From the NCBI GenBank assembly GCA_036620675.1, contig JAZHEE010000008.1: a stretch of 64,000 nt of DNA. One strand, 5' to 3'. Positions 36,895 through 46,177 of the stretch are shown in pieces. The DNA comes from Jejubacter sp036620675 (GTDB taxonomy: Bacteria; Pseudomonadota; Gammaproteobacteria; Enterobacterales; Enterobacteriaceae). Below the pieces are notes generated by a model that was not told the origin of the DNA, did no database searches, and was given only the letters and a program-made list of their open reading frames with translations. The position numbers were made by a program, and so were the translations under genes. Every line of letters begins with the position of its first letter. Position 1 is the first letter of the stretch.

Positions 36895-37938
36895 ATGCGT
36901 ATTGAAGAAGATTTGAAGTTAGGTTTTAAAGACGTTCTTATCCGCCCTAAACGTTCCACCCTGAAAAGCCGTTCTGAAGTTGAACTGGAGCGTGAGTTCA
37001 CCTTTAAGCACTCTGGTATTAAATGGTCTGGCGTACCGGTTATCGCGGCCAATATGGATACCGTGGGTACCTTTGAAATGGCGCGTGCACTGGCCGCCTT
37101 TGATATTCTGACCGCAGTGCATAAACACTATGATGTTGCCGCCTGGGGCCAGTTTGTTGGCTCAGTTTCCGCCGATGTGCTGAAGCACGTGATGGTTTCC
37201 ACCGGTACCTCGGATGCCGATTTCCAGAAGACCAAAGAGATACTGGCGCTTTCACCGGCGCTGAATTTTATCTGTATCGATGTTGCTAACGGTTATTCCG
37301 AACACTTTGTCCAGTTTGTCAGCAAAGCGCGCGCGGCATGGCCGGACAAAGTCATTTGCGCGGGTAATGTGGTTACCGGTGAAATGTGTGAAGAGCTGAT
37401 TCTCTCCGGTGCGGATATCGTGAAGGTCGGTATCGGGCCTGGCTCGGTTTGTACTACCCGGGTGAAAACCGGCGTGGGCTACCCACAGCTTTCCGCCGTT
37501 ATTGAATGTGCGGACGCGGCGCACGGTCTGGGGGGCCAGATTGTCAGTGATGGCGGCTGCACCATGCCGGGCGATGTCGCCAAAGCTTTCGGCGGTGGCG
37601 CCGACTTCGTGATGCTGGGCGGTATGCTGGCCGGGCACGAAGAGAGTGGCGGCAGCATCGTTGAAGAAAACGGTGAGAAATTTATGCTGTTCTACGGCAT
37701 GAGTTCCGCTTCTGCCATGAACCGCCATGTGGGCGGGGTTGCCGAATATCGCGCGGCAGAAGGAAAAACGGTGAAGCTGCCGCTGCGTGGCCCGGTAGAA
37801 AATACCGCCCGTGATATTCTCGGTGGCCTGCGTTCCGCCTGCACTTACGTGGGTGCCGAACGTCTGAAGGAGCTGACCAAGCGCACGACTTTTATCCGGG
37901 TTCAGGAACAGGAAAACCGGATCTTTAACAGCCTGTAA
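36895..37938 (+). CDS. guaC: GuaC, GMP reductase
   Basis: NADPH-dependent deamination of GMP to IMP, a purine salvage step. 347 residues as in E. coli. It is a TIM barrel of the IMPDH/GMPR family with catalytic C186 in GPGSVCTTR; GGGADFVMLGGMLAGHEES lies near 230-248. It stands alone, divergent from coaE and convergent with hofC. Confidence 0.98.
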   Translation: MRIEEDLKLGFKDVLIRPKRSTLKSRSEVELEREFTFKHSGIKWSGVPVIAANMDTVGTFEMARALAAFDILTAVHKHYDVAAWGQFVGSVSADVLKHVMVSTGTSDADFQKTKEILALSPALNFICIDVANGYSEHFVQFVSKARAAWPDKVICAGNVVTGEMCEELILSGADIVKVGIGPGSVCTTRVKTGVGYPQLSAVIECADAAHGLGGQIVSDGGCTMPGDVAKAFGGGADFVMLGGMLAGHEESGGSIVEENGEKFMLFYGMSSASAMNRHVGGVAEYRAAEGKTVKLPLRGPVENTARDILGGLRSACTYVGAERLKELTKRTTFIRVQEQENRIFNSL

Positions 37939-37946
37939 ATGGTATG

Positions 37947-38068
37947 AAGGGCGCGACAGGGCGCCCTTTCAGGTTGATGACAAAGAGAAAAAAACGTGGT
38001 TTTTCCCTCTTTGTGGTTATCAGCCGAAAATCAATTTATTGATTTTCCTTGTTTATTTTTCTGGCGAT
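37947..38068 (-). repeat. MITE-like intergenic element, truncated inverted copy B
   Basis: The reverse complement of 37972-38068 aligns with copy A 34524-34621 with only about seven differences. The adjoining hairpin GGGCGC/GCGCCC (37949-37966) is the diverged counterpart of copy A's terminal palindrome. The other end is missing: homology stops at the hofC stop codon (38070-38068). It lies between convergent guaC and hofC, and its hairpins probably serve as terminators for both. Confidence 0.82.
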
Positions 38069-39270
38069 TACCCCATTCCAAATGCCTCCCCCAGTCGAAA
38101 TACTGGCAGATACATGGCAATCACCAGAGTACCGATCAGTGCGCCCATTATCACCATCACTATGGGCTCCAGTGCGCTGCTTAACCCTTCCGCCAGTTCG
38201 CGCGTTTTTTCGGTATGCCATTCCGCCAGCTTTTCCAGCATCAGATCGAGACTTCCACTCTCTTCGCCGGTACGAACAAGCTGTACGCACAGCGGTGTAA
38301 AGATGGGCTCCTGAGCCAGCGCCTGAGAAAAGGGCGTACCGTCGGTAACGCGCTGGCGGACGTGCTCCAGCTGCGTGCGCCACCAGCGTGTGGTCAGCGC
38401 CAGTTCAGCCGCTTCCAGCCCCTGCATCAGAGGGATGCCTGAACGTTGGGTTAACGCAAGCGTAGTATGGATTTGGCTCAGGCGCTGGCCCCGCAGTAGC
38501 GGCGCGACCAGCGGCAGACGCATCAGTATGCGTTGTTCTTTATCCTGCCAGCGTGCGTTGCGTCGGAAATAGCGCCAGCATGTCAGTAGAATAGCCACGG
38601 CGACGAGCAGTAGCGGGCCGCGGTGAATCAGCCACTGCGAAAGGTTAATCACGCCCAGCGTCAGGGCCGGAAGTGGGGTTGAAAAGTTCTGGTAGATAGC
38701 CGCGAATTCCGGCAGCACGAATCCCACCAGCCCGCTACAAACCAACAAGGCCACCGCCAGAGTAAATAAAGGGTAGCGCAGTGCCCTGAGCGTTTTCTGG
38801 CGTAGTTGATGCATTTGCGCCTGTTGATTGGCCAGGCGGTTGCAGCATTCCGCCAGTTGTCCCGTCTGTTCACCGGTGCGCAGCAGCGCCACGAACAAGG
38901 GGGGAAACAGCCCTGGCCAGTGAGCTAAGGTATCGCTCAGCGTTTTGCCCGCCGCCAGCTGTTCTGCTATCTGCGTCAGCAATGCCCGCCAGCCGTCCAG
39001 CTCGTGAAGCTGTGCCATTAACAAACACCCCTGCTCCAGTGCGATGCCAGCCTGTAGCAGCGCCGCGAGTTGTCTCAGAAAGTGAACTTTCTGCAGTGGG
39101 TGCCAGCAGCGGCGCCCCGGGCTGGCGACGGCGCGCAACCGTAAGGGATAGAGCGAGCGTTCACCCAGATTGGCCAGCGCTTCCCGGCGCTGGCGGGCGA
39201 TAGTCACGCCATGGTGTAGCCGGCCGTCGTTGTCCACGGCCTGCCAGCGCCACAGGCGCATGGCGCTCAC
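38068..39270 (-). CDS. hofC: HofC, type IV pilus assembly inner-membrane protein (PilC/GspF family)
   Basis: Platform protein expected to work with the ATPase HofB and pilin PpdD. 400 residues, as in E. coli, when started at the GTG 39270. That start overlaps the hofB TGA by 4 nt (GTGA) and aligns residue for residue with the E. coli N-terminus; the ATG at 39261 would give 397. Two GspF domains are visible (about 65-190 and 265-390), with membrane spans near 165-190, 215-235 and 370-390. The stop codon abuts the repeat element, so the last few residues could have been altered by its insertion. Confidence 0.92.
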   Translation of the reverse strand: MSAMRLWRWQAVDNDGRLHHGVTIARQRREALANLGERSLYPLRLRAVASPGRRCWHPLQKVHFLRQLAALLQAGIALEQGCLLMAQLHELDGWRALLTQIAEQLAAGKTLSDTLAHWPGLFPPLFVALLRTGEQTGQLAECCNRLANQQAQMHQLRQKTLRALRYPLFTLAVALLVCSGLVGFVLPEFAAIYQNFSTPLPALTLGVINLSQWLIHRGPLLLVAVAILLTCWRYFRRNARWQDKEQRILMRLPLVAPLLRGQRLSQIHTTLALTQRSGIPLMQGLEAAELALTTRWWRTQLEHVRQRVTDGTPFSQALAQEPIFTPLCVQLVRTGEESGSLDLMLEKLAEWHTEKTRELAEGLSSALEPIVMVIMGALIGTLVIAMYLPVFRLGEAFGMG

Positions 39271-40640
39271 TGGGCCACCCCCAATACTCGCCATAATTCC
39301 TGAACGGTGGTTAAGCCTTGTTCAACAGCCAGGAAGCCGCTCTCATAAAGCCGGGATTGGCCCTGACGGTCAGCAAGCTGGTTAAGCTCCGACAGTGAGG
39401 CGCCATCGGCAATGGCCTGACGCAGAGACTCATCGACAGACAACAGTTCGAACAGCGCATGACGTTCATAGAATCCGCCATAGCACTGGTTACAGCCCTG
39501 CGGTTGCCAGTCTGGCAATGGTCTGGGCCAGAGATGGGCTGGCAACTTGATATCGGCGTCTCCCCGGGCGCGACAGCAGGGGCACAGGCGACGCACCAGG
39601 CGCTGGGCTATAATCAGCCGCAGGGCGGCGGCAATCTGCCAGCGGGCTACCCCCATCTGCTCCATGCGGGTCAGTGTTTGAACCGCTGAGTGGGTATGCA
39701 ACGTGGAGAGAACCAGGTGTCCGGTCTGGGCCGCTTTTATCGCGATCTCCGCCGTTTCGCCATCGCGGATTTCACCGACCATAATGACGTCTGGATCCTG
39801 GCGCAGCAGGGATCTGAGTACCGCCTGAAAGGTGAGTCCGGCCCGGGGATGGATCTGCGTTTGAGTTACGCCTTCCAGCGGAATTTCCACGGGATCTTCG
39901 ACGCTGGAGATATTGACCTCTGGCTGGTTCAGCTCACTCAGGCCGCTGTATAGCGTCAGCGTTTTGCCGCTGCCGGTGGGGCCGGTAACCAGAATCAGTC
40001 CCTGAGGGCTGTGCAGCGCCTGGCGAAAGCCGTTCAGGGCCTCTGGCTCCATGCCCAGCGCGTCCGGCGTCAGCGGGCGGCTATTCTTGCGCATCAGGCG
40101 TAGCACGACCTTTTCGCCGTTCTGGCAGGGCAGGGTGGAGATTCTTAGCGATAGCGGTTCGCCTTCCATCGTCAGCGTAAACTGGCCGTCCTGGGGCAGG
40201 CGCCGTTCAGCGACGTCCAGGTTGCTGAGCACTTTCAGTCGGGTCACGAGTGCGCCGGCCATTTCCATGGGAAAGGTAGCCAGCGAATGCAGTACGCCAT
40301 CGATGCGTAGACGGATACGGCCCAGCGCGGCGCCAGGCTCGATATGAATATCCGAGGCGCGACGGGACATCGCTCTGGCCAGCGAGTGGTCGACCAGCTC
40401 AACCGCATTTTGCGGGCTGATGCTAAATGGCGCGCTGTTCTCCCGGGCGTGTTGGTAGGTCTCCAGCCGCTCCCGGCTCCAGTATTCCAGCTCCACGCTG
40501 CGGTTGCCTGCGAAATCCAGGGCTTCCATTAACCCGACGGGAACCTCGTCGGGCACCGCGACCCGGATAGTGCTTTCGTCCATTTCCAGCAGAATAGCCT
40601 GATACTGGCAGCACAGCCGGGCTATCTCTTTATGAGACAT
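39267..40640 (-). CDS. hofB: HofB, type IV pilus assembly ATPase (PilB/GspE family)
   Basis: Hexameric cytoplasmic ATPase for pilus assembly. 457 residues (E. coli 461). Walker A GPTGSGKT lies near 221-228, and the Asp/His-box region MVGEIRDGETAEIAIKAAQTGHLVLSTLHT is intact. The tetracysteine zinc site CPCC...CNQC lies in the C-terminal third. It starts 5 bp after ppdD. No frameshift or missing catalytic residue was seen, although the locus is normally silent in K-12. Confidence 0.95.
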   Translation of the reverse strand: MSHKEIARLCCQYQAILLEMDESTIRVAVPDEVPVGLMEALDFAGNRSVELEYWSRERLETYQHARENSAPFSISPQNAVELVDHSLARAMSRRASDIHIEPGAALGRIRLRIDGVLHSLATFPMEMAGALVTRLKVLSNLDVAERRLPQDGQFTLTMEGEPLSLRISTLPCQNGEKVVLRLMRKNSRPLTPDALGMEPEALNGFRQALHSPQGLILVTGPTGSGKTLTLYSGLSELNQPEVNISSVEDPVEIPLEGVTQTQIHPRAGLTFQAVLRSLLRQDPDVIMVGEIRDGETAEIAIKAAQTGHLVLSTLHTHSAVQTLTRMEQMGVARWQIAAALRLIIAQRLVRRLCPCCRARGDADIKLPAHLWPRPLPDWQPQGCNQCYGGFYERHALFELLSVDESLRQAIADGASLSELNQLADRQGQSRLYESGFLAVEQGLTTVQELWRVLGVAQ

Positions 40641-40645
40641 GGTGT

Positions 40646-41083
40646 TTACTCCGTAGCGAAGCGGAACACCGCTTCACAGGCGCTTTGCAACGCTTTCGCC
40701 TCCGCGACCTTACAGCTGCGTTGCCAGCCAGATATGCCTTCTGCATCATTCCAGAGCGGCGTTAGCGTCACGCTCAGGCCCGCCAGACTCTCCTTGCCGG
40801 TCAGCGTGATCACCCCCTGGGCGATACTCATTTTTTCTACATAACGACTGGTGGCAGGAGCAGGAATGCCGTTGGCTTCCGCACTGCAGCTGGCTAGCCC
40901 ACCGTGCTCCAGCGCGCAGATTTCCACGGCGGTACGAAAGGGCAGAAAGGTTTGCAGCACGTCGGTCAGCGCGGCTTTGCGCAGATAGTTCTGATAAGCC
41001 GGAATGCCGACGGCGCTAAGAATGGCGACGATACCGATAACGACCATCAGTTCAATCAGGGTAAAACCTTGTTGTTTGTGCAT
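40646..41083 (-). CDS. ppdD: PpdD, major prepilin of the type IV pilus
   Basis: Pilin subunit. 145 residues (E. coli 146). The leader MHKQQG is cleaved before FTLIELMVVIGIVAILSAVGIPAYQNYLRKAAL by a prepilin peptidase encoded elsewhere; the conserved E5 of mature pilin is present. Two cysteine pairs (C56/C65 and C123/C135 by rough count) fit the enterobacterial PpdD fold. First of ppdD-hofB-hofC, 167 bp downstream of nadC. A TGCAA-AAAA-TTGCA palindrome at 41196-41209 lies in that gap. Confidence 0.96.
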   Translation of the reverse strand: MHKQQGFTLIELMVVIGIVAILSAVGIPAYQNYLRKAALTDVLQTFLPFRTAVEICALEHGGLASCSAEANGIPAPATSRYVEKMSIAQGVITLTGKESLAGLSVTLTPLWNDAEGISGWQRSCKVAEAKALQSACEAVFRFATE

Positions 41084-41250
41084 GAGAAGCTCCGTTGTGA
41101 GTCAGGTTATGGACTCACTGTGCCGGAGTGACGGCAGGTATGGCGAACGGGAAAAACGGGAACGGGAAGCGCTCTTCAGCACAATTTAGCGGTGTTGCAA
41201 AAAATTGCATGGAGGAAGGAATCACGCCCGTATTTTACGGGCGCTGGATG

Positions 41251-42147
41251 TCAGGGGGTGATAAAGCGCATGGAGAGATCGAGCGCGCGGATATGCTTGG
41301 TCAGCGCACCGACGGAGATGTAATCGACGCCGGTCAGGGCGTACTCCCGTAGCGTCTCTTTGGTAACGTTGCCGGATACTTCCAGCTGGGCCTTATTATG
41401 AGCGCGACTTACGGCTTCGCGCATATCCTCTACCGAGAAGTTATCCAGCATAATGATGTCAGCGCCAGCGTTCAGCGCCTGATCCAGCTCGTCCAGAGAT
41501 TCCACTTCGACCTCTACCGGCACATCGGGATGCAGCCAGAACGCCTTTTCGACCGCCTGGCGAATGGACCCGGAAGCGATAATATGATTTTCTTTAATCA
41601 GAAACGCGTCGGACAGCCCCAGTCGATGGTTGGCGCCGCCGCCGCACAGCACGGCGTATTTAAGCGCAGAACGCAGGCCCGGTACCGTTTTACGGGTATC
41701 AAGTAGTTGGGTATGGGTGCCGTTAAGCAGATCCACATAGCTGCGAACTTCGCTCGCGACTCCGGAAAGAGTTTGTACGAAGTTGAGCGCGCTGCGCTCG
41801 CCGGTCAGCAGAACCCGGGAAGGCCCCTTCAGTTCAAACAGCGGCTGGTTTTCTTTAACGGACTCGCCATCTTCCACCTTCCAGATAACGTCTACATCGC
41901 CGCCCAACTGGATAAACACCTCTTCCACCCAACGGCGTCCGCAGAACACGCCGTTTTCGCGGGTAATCACTACCGCATGCGAGCGACTGTCGGCGGGGAG
42001 CAGTTGAGCGGTAATATCCTGGTTGGGATCGACTTCTCCACCAAGATCCTCACGCAGGGCCTGGGAGACGAGCAGGGGAATATCCAGATTGATACTTTCC
42101 AGTAGCGCTTCACGTCGACGATCGGGGTTATAACGACGGGTCGGCAT
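41251..42147 (-). CDS. nadC: NadC, quinolinate phosphoribosyltransferase
   Basis: Converts quinolinate and PRPP to nicotinate mononucleotide in de novo NAD synthesis. 298 residues (E. coli 297). The family segments LDTRKTVPGLRSALKYAVLCGGGANHRLGLSDA (about 150-182) and DIIMLDNF (about 233-240) are intact. It is divergent from ampD with 86 bp between starts, so the two promoters share that gap. A GCCCGT/ACGGGC hairpin (41227-41243) follows the stop. Confidence 0.97.
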   Translation of the reverse strand: MPTRRYNPDRRREALLESINLDIPLLVSQALREDLGGEVDPNQDITAQLLPADSRSHAVVITRENGVFCGRRWVEEVFIQLGGDVDVIWKVEDGESVKENQPLFELKGPSRVLLTGERSALNFVQTLSGVASEVRSYVDLLNGTHTQLLDTRKTVPGLRSALKYAVLCGGGANHRLGLSDAFLIKENHIIASGSIRQAVEKAFWLHPDVPVEVEVESLDELDQALNAGADIIMLDNFSVEDMREAVSRAHNKAQLEVSGNVTKETLREYALTGVDYISVGALTKHIRALDLSMRFITP

Positions 42148-42233
42148 AGTAAACTCCGAAATGGCTGATTAGCATGACAGAGAAACATGCTACTCTGAAC
42201 CACAGCCGGGTTCCACAGAAAGGAGAAGGACGG

Positions 42234-42797
42234 ATGCAGTTGAAAGAGGGCTGGCTGGTTGATGCGCGCAGGGCGCATTCCCCTCATTTTGATGAAAGGC
42301 CGGAGGGAGATATCCCCTCATTGTTGGTGGTGCATAATATCAGTCTGCCGCCGGGAGAGTTTGGCGGACCATGGATTGACGCGTTGTTTGCCGGTACGCT
42401 GGATCCCAGGGCACACCCTTATTTCGCCGATATCGCTGGCCTGAGAGTTTCTGCGCACTGCTTGATTCGTCGGGATGGTGAAATCGTGCAATATGTTCCT
42501 TTCGATAAGCGGGCCTGGCATGCCGGCGTTTCCCGTTACCAGGGGCGCGAGCGTTGTAATGATTTTTCGATTGGCATTGAGCTGGAAGGTTCCGATACGC
42601 TGCCTTATACCGATGCCCAGTATCGTCAACTGGCGGCGCTGGCCTGCACGCTGATTCAGCGCTACCCCGAAATTGCCGATCATATGGCCGGCCATTGTGA
42701 TATTGCACCGGAGCGTAAAACCGATCCCGGCCCGGCGTTCGACTGGCAACGCTTTCGCGGCGAGCTCGCAGCATCTCTGGCGCAGGAGGTTCCATGA
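42234..42797 (+). CDS. ampD: AmpD, N-acetyl-anhydromuramyl-L-alanine amidase
   Basis: Cytosolic zinc amidase that recycles anhydro-muropeptides; its loss derepresses AmpC beta-lactamase where ampR-ampC exist. 187 residues (E. coli 183). Zinc ligands H34, H154 and D164 are all present. I chose the ATG at 42234 after AGGAGAAGG, which matches the E. coli start; an in-frame ATG 20 codons upstream is unlikely. It overlaps ampE by 4 bp. Confidence 0.96.
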   Translation: MQLKEGWLVDARRAHSPHFDERPEGDIPSLLVVHNISLPPGEFGGPWIDALFAGTLDPRAHPYFADIAGLRVSAHCLIRRDGEIVQYVPFDKRAWHAGVSRYQGRERCNDFSIGIELEGSDTLPYTDAQYRQLAALACTLIQRYPEIADHMAGHCDIAPERKTDPGPAFDWQRFRGELAASLAQEVP

Positions 42798-43648
42798 CCC
42801 TGTTTACCCTGTTACTGGTATTAATCTGTGAGCGCCTGTTTAAGCTCGGTCAGCACTGGCAGCTGGATCACCGGCTGGAGGCGCTGTTCCGCCGGATTAA
42901 GCACTTTTCGCTGTGGCATACGCTACTGATGACGGTGGTGGCGATGCTGGTGGTTGGGCTCTGTCTGCGCGGCCTTTATGGGCTGTTCTTCAACGTACCG
43001 CTGCTTATTTTCTGGATTCTGTTGGGCGTGCTCTGTATTGGCGCAGGGCAGGTACGTCTGCACTATCACGCCTATTTGCAGGCCGCCAGTCGTGATGACA
43101 GCAGCGCCCGGGAAGCGATGGCCAGCGAACTGACGCTGATTCACGGCGTTCCCCATGACTGCAACGAAACCGAATTTCTGCGCGAACTACAGAATGCGCT
43201 GATATGGATTAACTTCCGTTTCTATCTGGCGCCGCTGTTCTGGTTTGTGGTTGGCGGAAGCTGGGGGCCGGTAACGCTGGCGGGCTACGCCTTCCTGCGG
43301 GCCTGGCAGAGCTGGCTGGCGCGTCATCATACGCCGCATCAGCGTCAGCTGTCGGGGATTGATGCAGTCCTGCACGTACTGGACTGGGTGCCTGTCAGAC
43401 TGGCGGGTGTGGCCTATGCGCTGCTGGGGCACGGTGAGAAAGCGCTGCCGGCATGGTTTTCTTCGCTGACCGACGGCCATAGCTCGCAGTACCAGGTGCT
43501 GACGAATCTGGCGCAGTTTTCACTGGCGCGGGATCCGCATACCGATAAGATTCAGACCCCAAAAGCCGCGGTATCTATGGCGAAGAAGTGCACTTTCGCT
43601 ATTGTGGTAGTCGTGGCGCTGCTGACTATTTATGGGGCGCTGGTGTAG
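42794..43648 (+). CDS. ampE: AmpE, inner-membrane protein
   Basis: Multi-spanning inner-membrane protein cotranscribed with ampD; its biochemical role is not settled. 284 residues as in E. coli. Hydrophobic spans near 40-62, 65-90, 145-170 and 262-283. The family segments LIHGVPHDCNETEFLRELQNALIWINFRFYLAPLFWF are conserved. Its stop is followed at once by a bidirectional terminator. Confidence 0.95.
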   Translation: MTLFTLLLVLICERLFKLGQHWQLDHRLEALFRRIKHFSLWHTLLMTVVAMLVVGLCLRGLYGLFFNVPLLIFWILLGVLCIGAGQVRLHYHAYLQAASRDDSSAREAMASELTLIHGVPHDCNETEFLRELQNALIWINFRFYLAPLFWFVVGGSWGPVTLAGYAFLRAWQSWLARHHTPHQRQLSGIDAVLHVLDWVPVRLAGVAYALLGHGEKALPAWFSSLTDGHSSQYQVLTNLAQFSLARDPHTDKIQTPKAAVSMAKKCTFAIVVVVALLTIYGALV

Positions 43649-43659
43649 CACATGCCATG

Positions 43660-43687
43660 AAAAAACCGCCTCACCAGGCGGTTTTTT
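43660..43687. terminator. Bidirectional terminator between ampE and GH43 gene
   Basis: AAAAAACCGCC TCACCA GGCGGTTTTTT, a perfect stem with A and T tracts on the two sides, placed between the convergent stops of ampE (+) and the GH43 gene (-). Confidence 0.93.
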
Positions 43688-43702
43688 GTACCCTGAAAAA
43701 CG

Positions 43703-44659
43703 TCAACCATGTTCCGGCAGTGGGATACCGAACTGTGGCATGCCGTGCTCGTCCCAGCTAAACGGCTGTACCCGGGTGTGGCGGTTCGGATCGTAGAGCG
43801 GATCGCCTTCTATTTCGGTGTAATTGCGGGCGTGGAAGACCAGTACATCGCTCCCGTCCCGGGTGGTGGTAAAGCTGTTGTGACCCGGGCCAAACTGGCG
43901 GTTTTCCCGGCTGGTGGTAAAAACCGGCTGCGGCGACTTATGCCAGTTGTCCGGGTTTAGCGGATCGGCGTCTTGATCTATCCACAGCAGTCCCAGGCAG
44001 TAATTTTCGTCGGTGGCGCTGGCAGAATAGCTGACGAACAACCGGTTATCGTGGGAAATCACCGCCGGCCCCTCGTTAACCAGAAAACCGCGACATTCCC
44101 ATTCGAACTCCGGTTTGCTGAGCATGACCGGTTCGCCTTTCAGGGTCCATGGATTTTCCAGCTCCGCCAGATAGATATTGGAGTTGCCCGGGATATCCGG
44201 CGCTTTTTGCGCCCACAGATACCACTGCTTGCCCTGATGGCGGAAGGTGGTGGCATCCAGGGCGAAGGTATCCCAGGGGGTGACCACCTGGCCCTTTTCG
44301 ACCCAGCAGCCGGTCAGGGGATCTGCGTCGGCGCAGGCCAGTACGAACATCCGGTGCTGGAACATATTTAAGGTATCCAGCTCCCGGGTGGCTGCGGCGG
44401 CGAAATAGATATACCAGCAGCCGTCAATATAGTGCAGTTCCGGCGCCCAGATAAGCTGGCTCATCGGCCCGCTTTGCGGCTTGCGCCACACCACCACCGG
44501 TTGCGCCGCCGGCAGCCCCGCGATATCAGTGGCGTAGCGAATCTCCAGCCGGTCATACTCCGGTACCGAGGCGATAAAGTAGTAGCCGTCGCCGTGACGC
44601 AGAATAAAAGGATCGGCGCGCTGTTCAATCAGCGGATTAGGCCAGGGAGAGAGGGTCAT
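43703..44659 (-). CDS. Glycoside hydrolase family 43 (arabinosidase/xylosidase type)
   Basis: Predicted to release arabinose or xylose from short plant oligosaccharides. 318 residues with no signal peptide, so it is cytoplasmic. The GH43 catalytic triad is visible: D16 (RADPFI, general base), D135 (FALDATTF) and E196 (NEGPAVI, general acid). Five-bladed propeller repeats such as WAPELHYIDGCWYIYFAA fit the family. I chose the ATG at 44659, overlapping the transporter TGA (ATGA); an upstream extension would be antisense-like readthrough of the transporter gene. Exact substrate (arabinan, arabinoxylan or xylobiose) cannot be told. Not at this position in E. coli K-12. Confidence 0.85.
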   Translation of the reverse strand: MTLSPWPNPLIEQRADPFILRHGDGYYFIASVPEYDRLEIRYATDIAGLPAAQPVVVWRKPQSGPMSQLIWAPELHYIDGCWYIYFAAAATRELDTLNMFQHRMFVLACADADPLTGCWVEKGQVVTPWDTFALDATTFRHQGKQWYLWAQKAPDIPGNSNIYLAELENPWTLKGEPVMLSKPEFEWECRGFLVNEGPAVISHDNRLFVSYSASATDENYCLGLLWIDQDADPLNPDNWHKSPQPVFTTSRENRQFGPGHNSFTTTRDGSDVLVFHARNYTEIEGDPLYDPNRHTRVQPFSWDEHGMPQFGIPLPEHG

Positions 44660-46068
44660 AATGCTTTCCTTACGATATCCGTTGCGGGTTTCTGTTCCTG
44701 CCAGTCGCTCAGTTCCTGATAGCTGGCGCGGCGTTTTTCGAGATCGATCTGGATGCGCTGCATCAGGGTGCGATCCACCTTCAGCGTGCGCACCACGATG
44801 GCGGTAATAAAGTAGCCAATACCGGGAATCACGGTGAAAAGCAGTACTATGCCGTTTAACGCCGGCGCGCTCTGCTGCTTCAAAGAGGCGTCGTAACCGA
44901 ACCACGAAAGCAGGAAACCGACCATTGCGCCGGCGACAGCCAGCCCGACCTTAAGGAAGAACAGGTTGCCGGAAAAGCTGATGCCGGTAATACGTTTGCC
45001 GGTTTTCCACTCGCCGTAGTCGTCCACATCGGCCATCAGTGACCAGTGCAGCGGCGAAGGAATCTGATGCAGGATGTTAAGCAGGAAATACATCGCCACG
45101 ATAAGCGTGGTGGCATGGGGATTCAGGAAATAAAAGCCGCAGGAGAAGAGCGCCAGCGCGATATTGGTCCAGAAGAACACTTTGAGCTTACACCAGCGAT
45201 CGGTCAGCGGCTTTGCCAGCGCGCTGCCTATCATCATGCCAACCACGCCCAGGCTAATAAACAGGGTGGCGAAGCTGGTGCTCTGCTGCATAACCCGGGT
45301 GACGTAGTACATGGTGGCCGCCATGCGGATAAAGCCCGGGCAGACATTGCACAGCGTCAGTAGAAGGATGCGCACCCACTGATCGTTTTTCCAGACGTCT
45401 TTAAGATCCGCCTTCATGGCGTCACGGGCCGGTACCGCCGGGCGAATGCGTTCGCGTACTGTGGCAAAACAGAACAGGAACATGCACATACCCAGCAGCG
45501 CCAGCACCGTCATCGCCAGTTGATAGCCTTTGGCTTTATCGCCGTCACCGAACCACTCCACCAGCGGCAGCAGCGACAGGGAAAGAATCAGTGTCGCGAT
45601 GCCGACCATGATAAAGCGATAAGACTGACAGGCGACCCGTTCGCCCGGATCGCTGGTGATGACGCTGCCCAACGAACAGTATGGGATGTTGATAGCGGTA
45701 TAGGTAAGCGACAGCAGAAAATAGGTCACGAAGGCATAGATGACCTTACTGTTATAGCCCCAGTCCGGAGTGGTAAACATCAGGATGCTGAACAGGGCGA
45801 AGGGGAGCGACATCCACAGTAGCCATGGACGAAAACGCCCCCATCGGCTGTGGGTGCGGTCAGCGATTGCGCCCATAATGGGATCGGTGACGGCATCGAT
45901 AATGCGGGTCGATAGCAGCAACACGCCCACCAGTGCCGGAGCGAGGCCGAAGACGTCGGTATAAAAGTAGTTAACAAACAGCATGATGGCGCCGAAAATG
46001 ATGTTGCATCCGGCATCACCCATCCCATAGCCAATTTTTTCTTTTACGGATAATTTGCCGCTTTCCAT
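44656..46068 (-). CDS. GPH-family sugar:cation symporter
   Basis: Glycoside-pentoside-hexuronide:cation symporter (MFS superfamily), predicted to import pentosides for the adjacent GH43 enzyme. 470 residues with about 12 membrane spans. Family features include KIGYGMGDAGCNIIFGAIMLFV near the N-terminus, the loop DPIMGAIADRTHSRWGRFRPWLLW (about 60-83), and the MADVDDYGEWKTGKR loop near 335. I prefer the ATG at 46068 with GGAG 9 nt upstream; the ATG at 46077 has no spacing from that site. It resembles E. coli YagG and Klebsiella XynT-type proteins. It is 4-bp coupled to the GH43 gene. Confidence 0.85.
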   Translation of the reverse strand: MESGKLSVKEKIGYGMGDAGCNIIFGAIMLFVNYFYTDVFGLAPALVGVLLLSTRIIDAVTDPIMGAIADRTHSRWGRFRPWLLWMSLPFALFSILMFTTPDWGYNSKVIYAFVTYFLLSLTYTAINIPYCSLGSVITSDPGERVACQSYRFIMVGIATLILSLSLLPLVEWFGDGDKAKGYQLAMTVLALLGMCMFLFCFATVRERIRPAVPARDAMKADLKDVWKNDQWVRILLLTLCNVCPGFIRMAATMYYVTRVMQQSTSFATLFISLGVVGMMIGSALAKPLTDRWCKLKVFFWTNIALALFSCGFYFLNPHATTLIVAMYFLLNILHQIPSPLHWSLMADVDDYGEWKTGKRITGISFSGNLFFLKVGLAVAGAMVGFLLSWFGYDASLKQQSAPALNGIVLLFTVIPGIGYFITAIVVRTLKVDRTLMQRIQIDLEKRRASYQELSDWQEQKPATDIVRKAL

Positions 46069-46177
46069 CTTACGCATCTCCGGTACAGGGTATGGACAGG
46101 ATTATTGGCTGTTATGGCGCCGGGTGCGCAGAAGGATAGCGTTACAGAGATGGACGATCGTGTTGTTAATTACAAAG

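Noticed and set aside
41196..41209. TGCAA-AAAA-TTGCA palindrome upstream of ppdD as a CRP-S (Sxy-dependent) site
   Set aside because: The spacing between half-sites is 4 bp, not 6, so it does not fit CRP; kept only as a note in the ppdD entry.
44660..44905. 82-codon N-terminal extension of the GH43 protein
   Set aside because: It lies within the transporter gene in another frame and has no GH43 similarity; the ATG at 44659 overlaps the transporter stop as expected for coupling.
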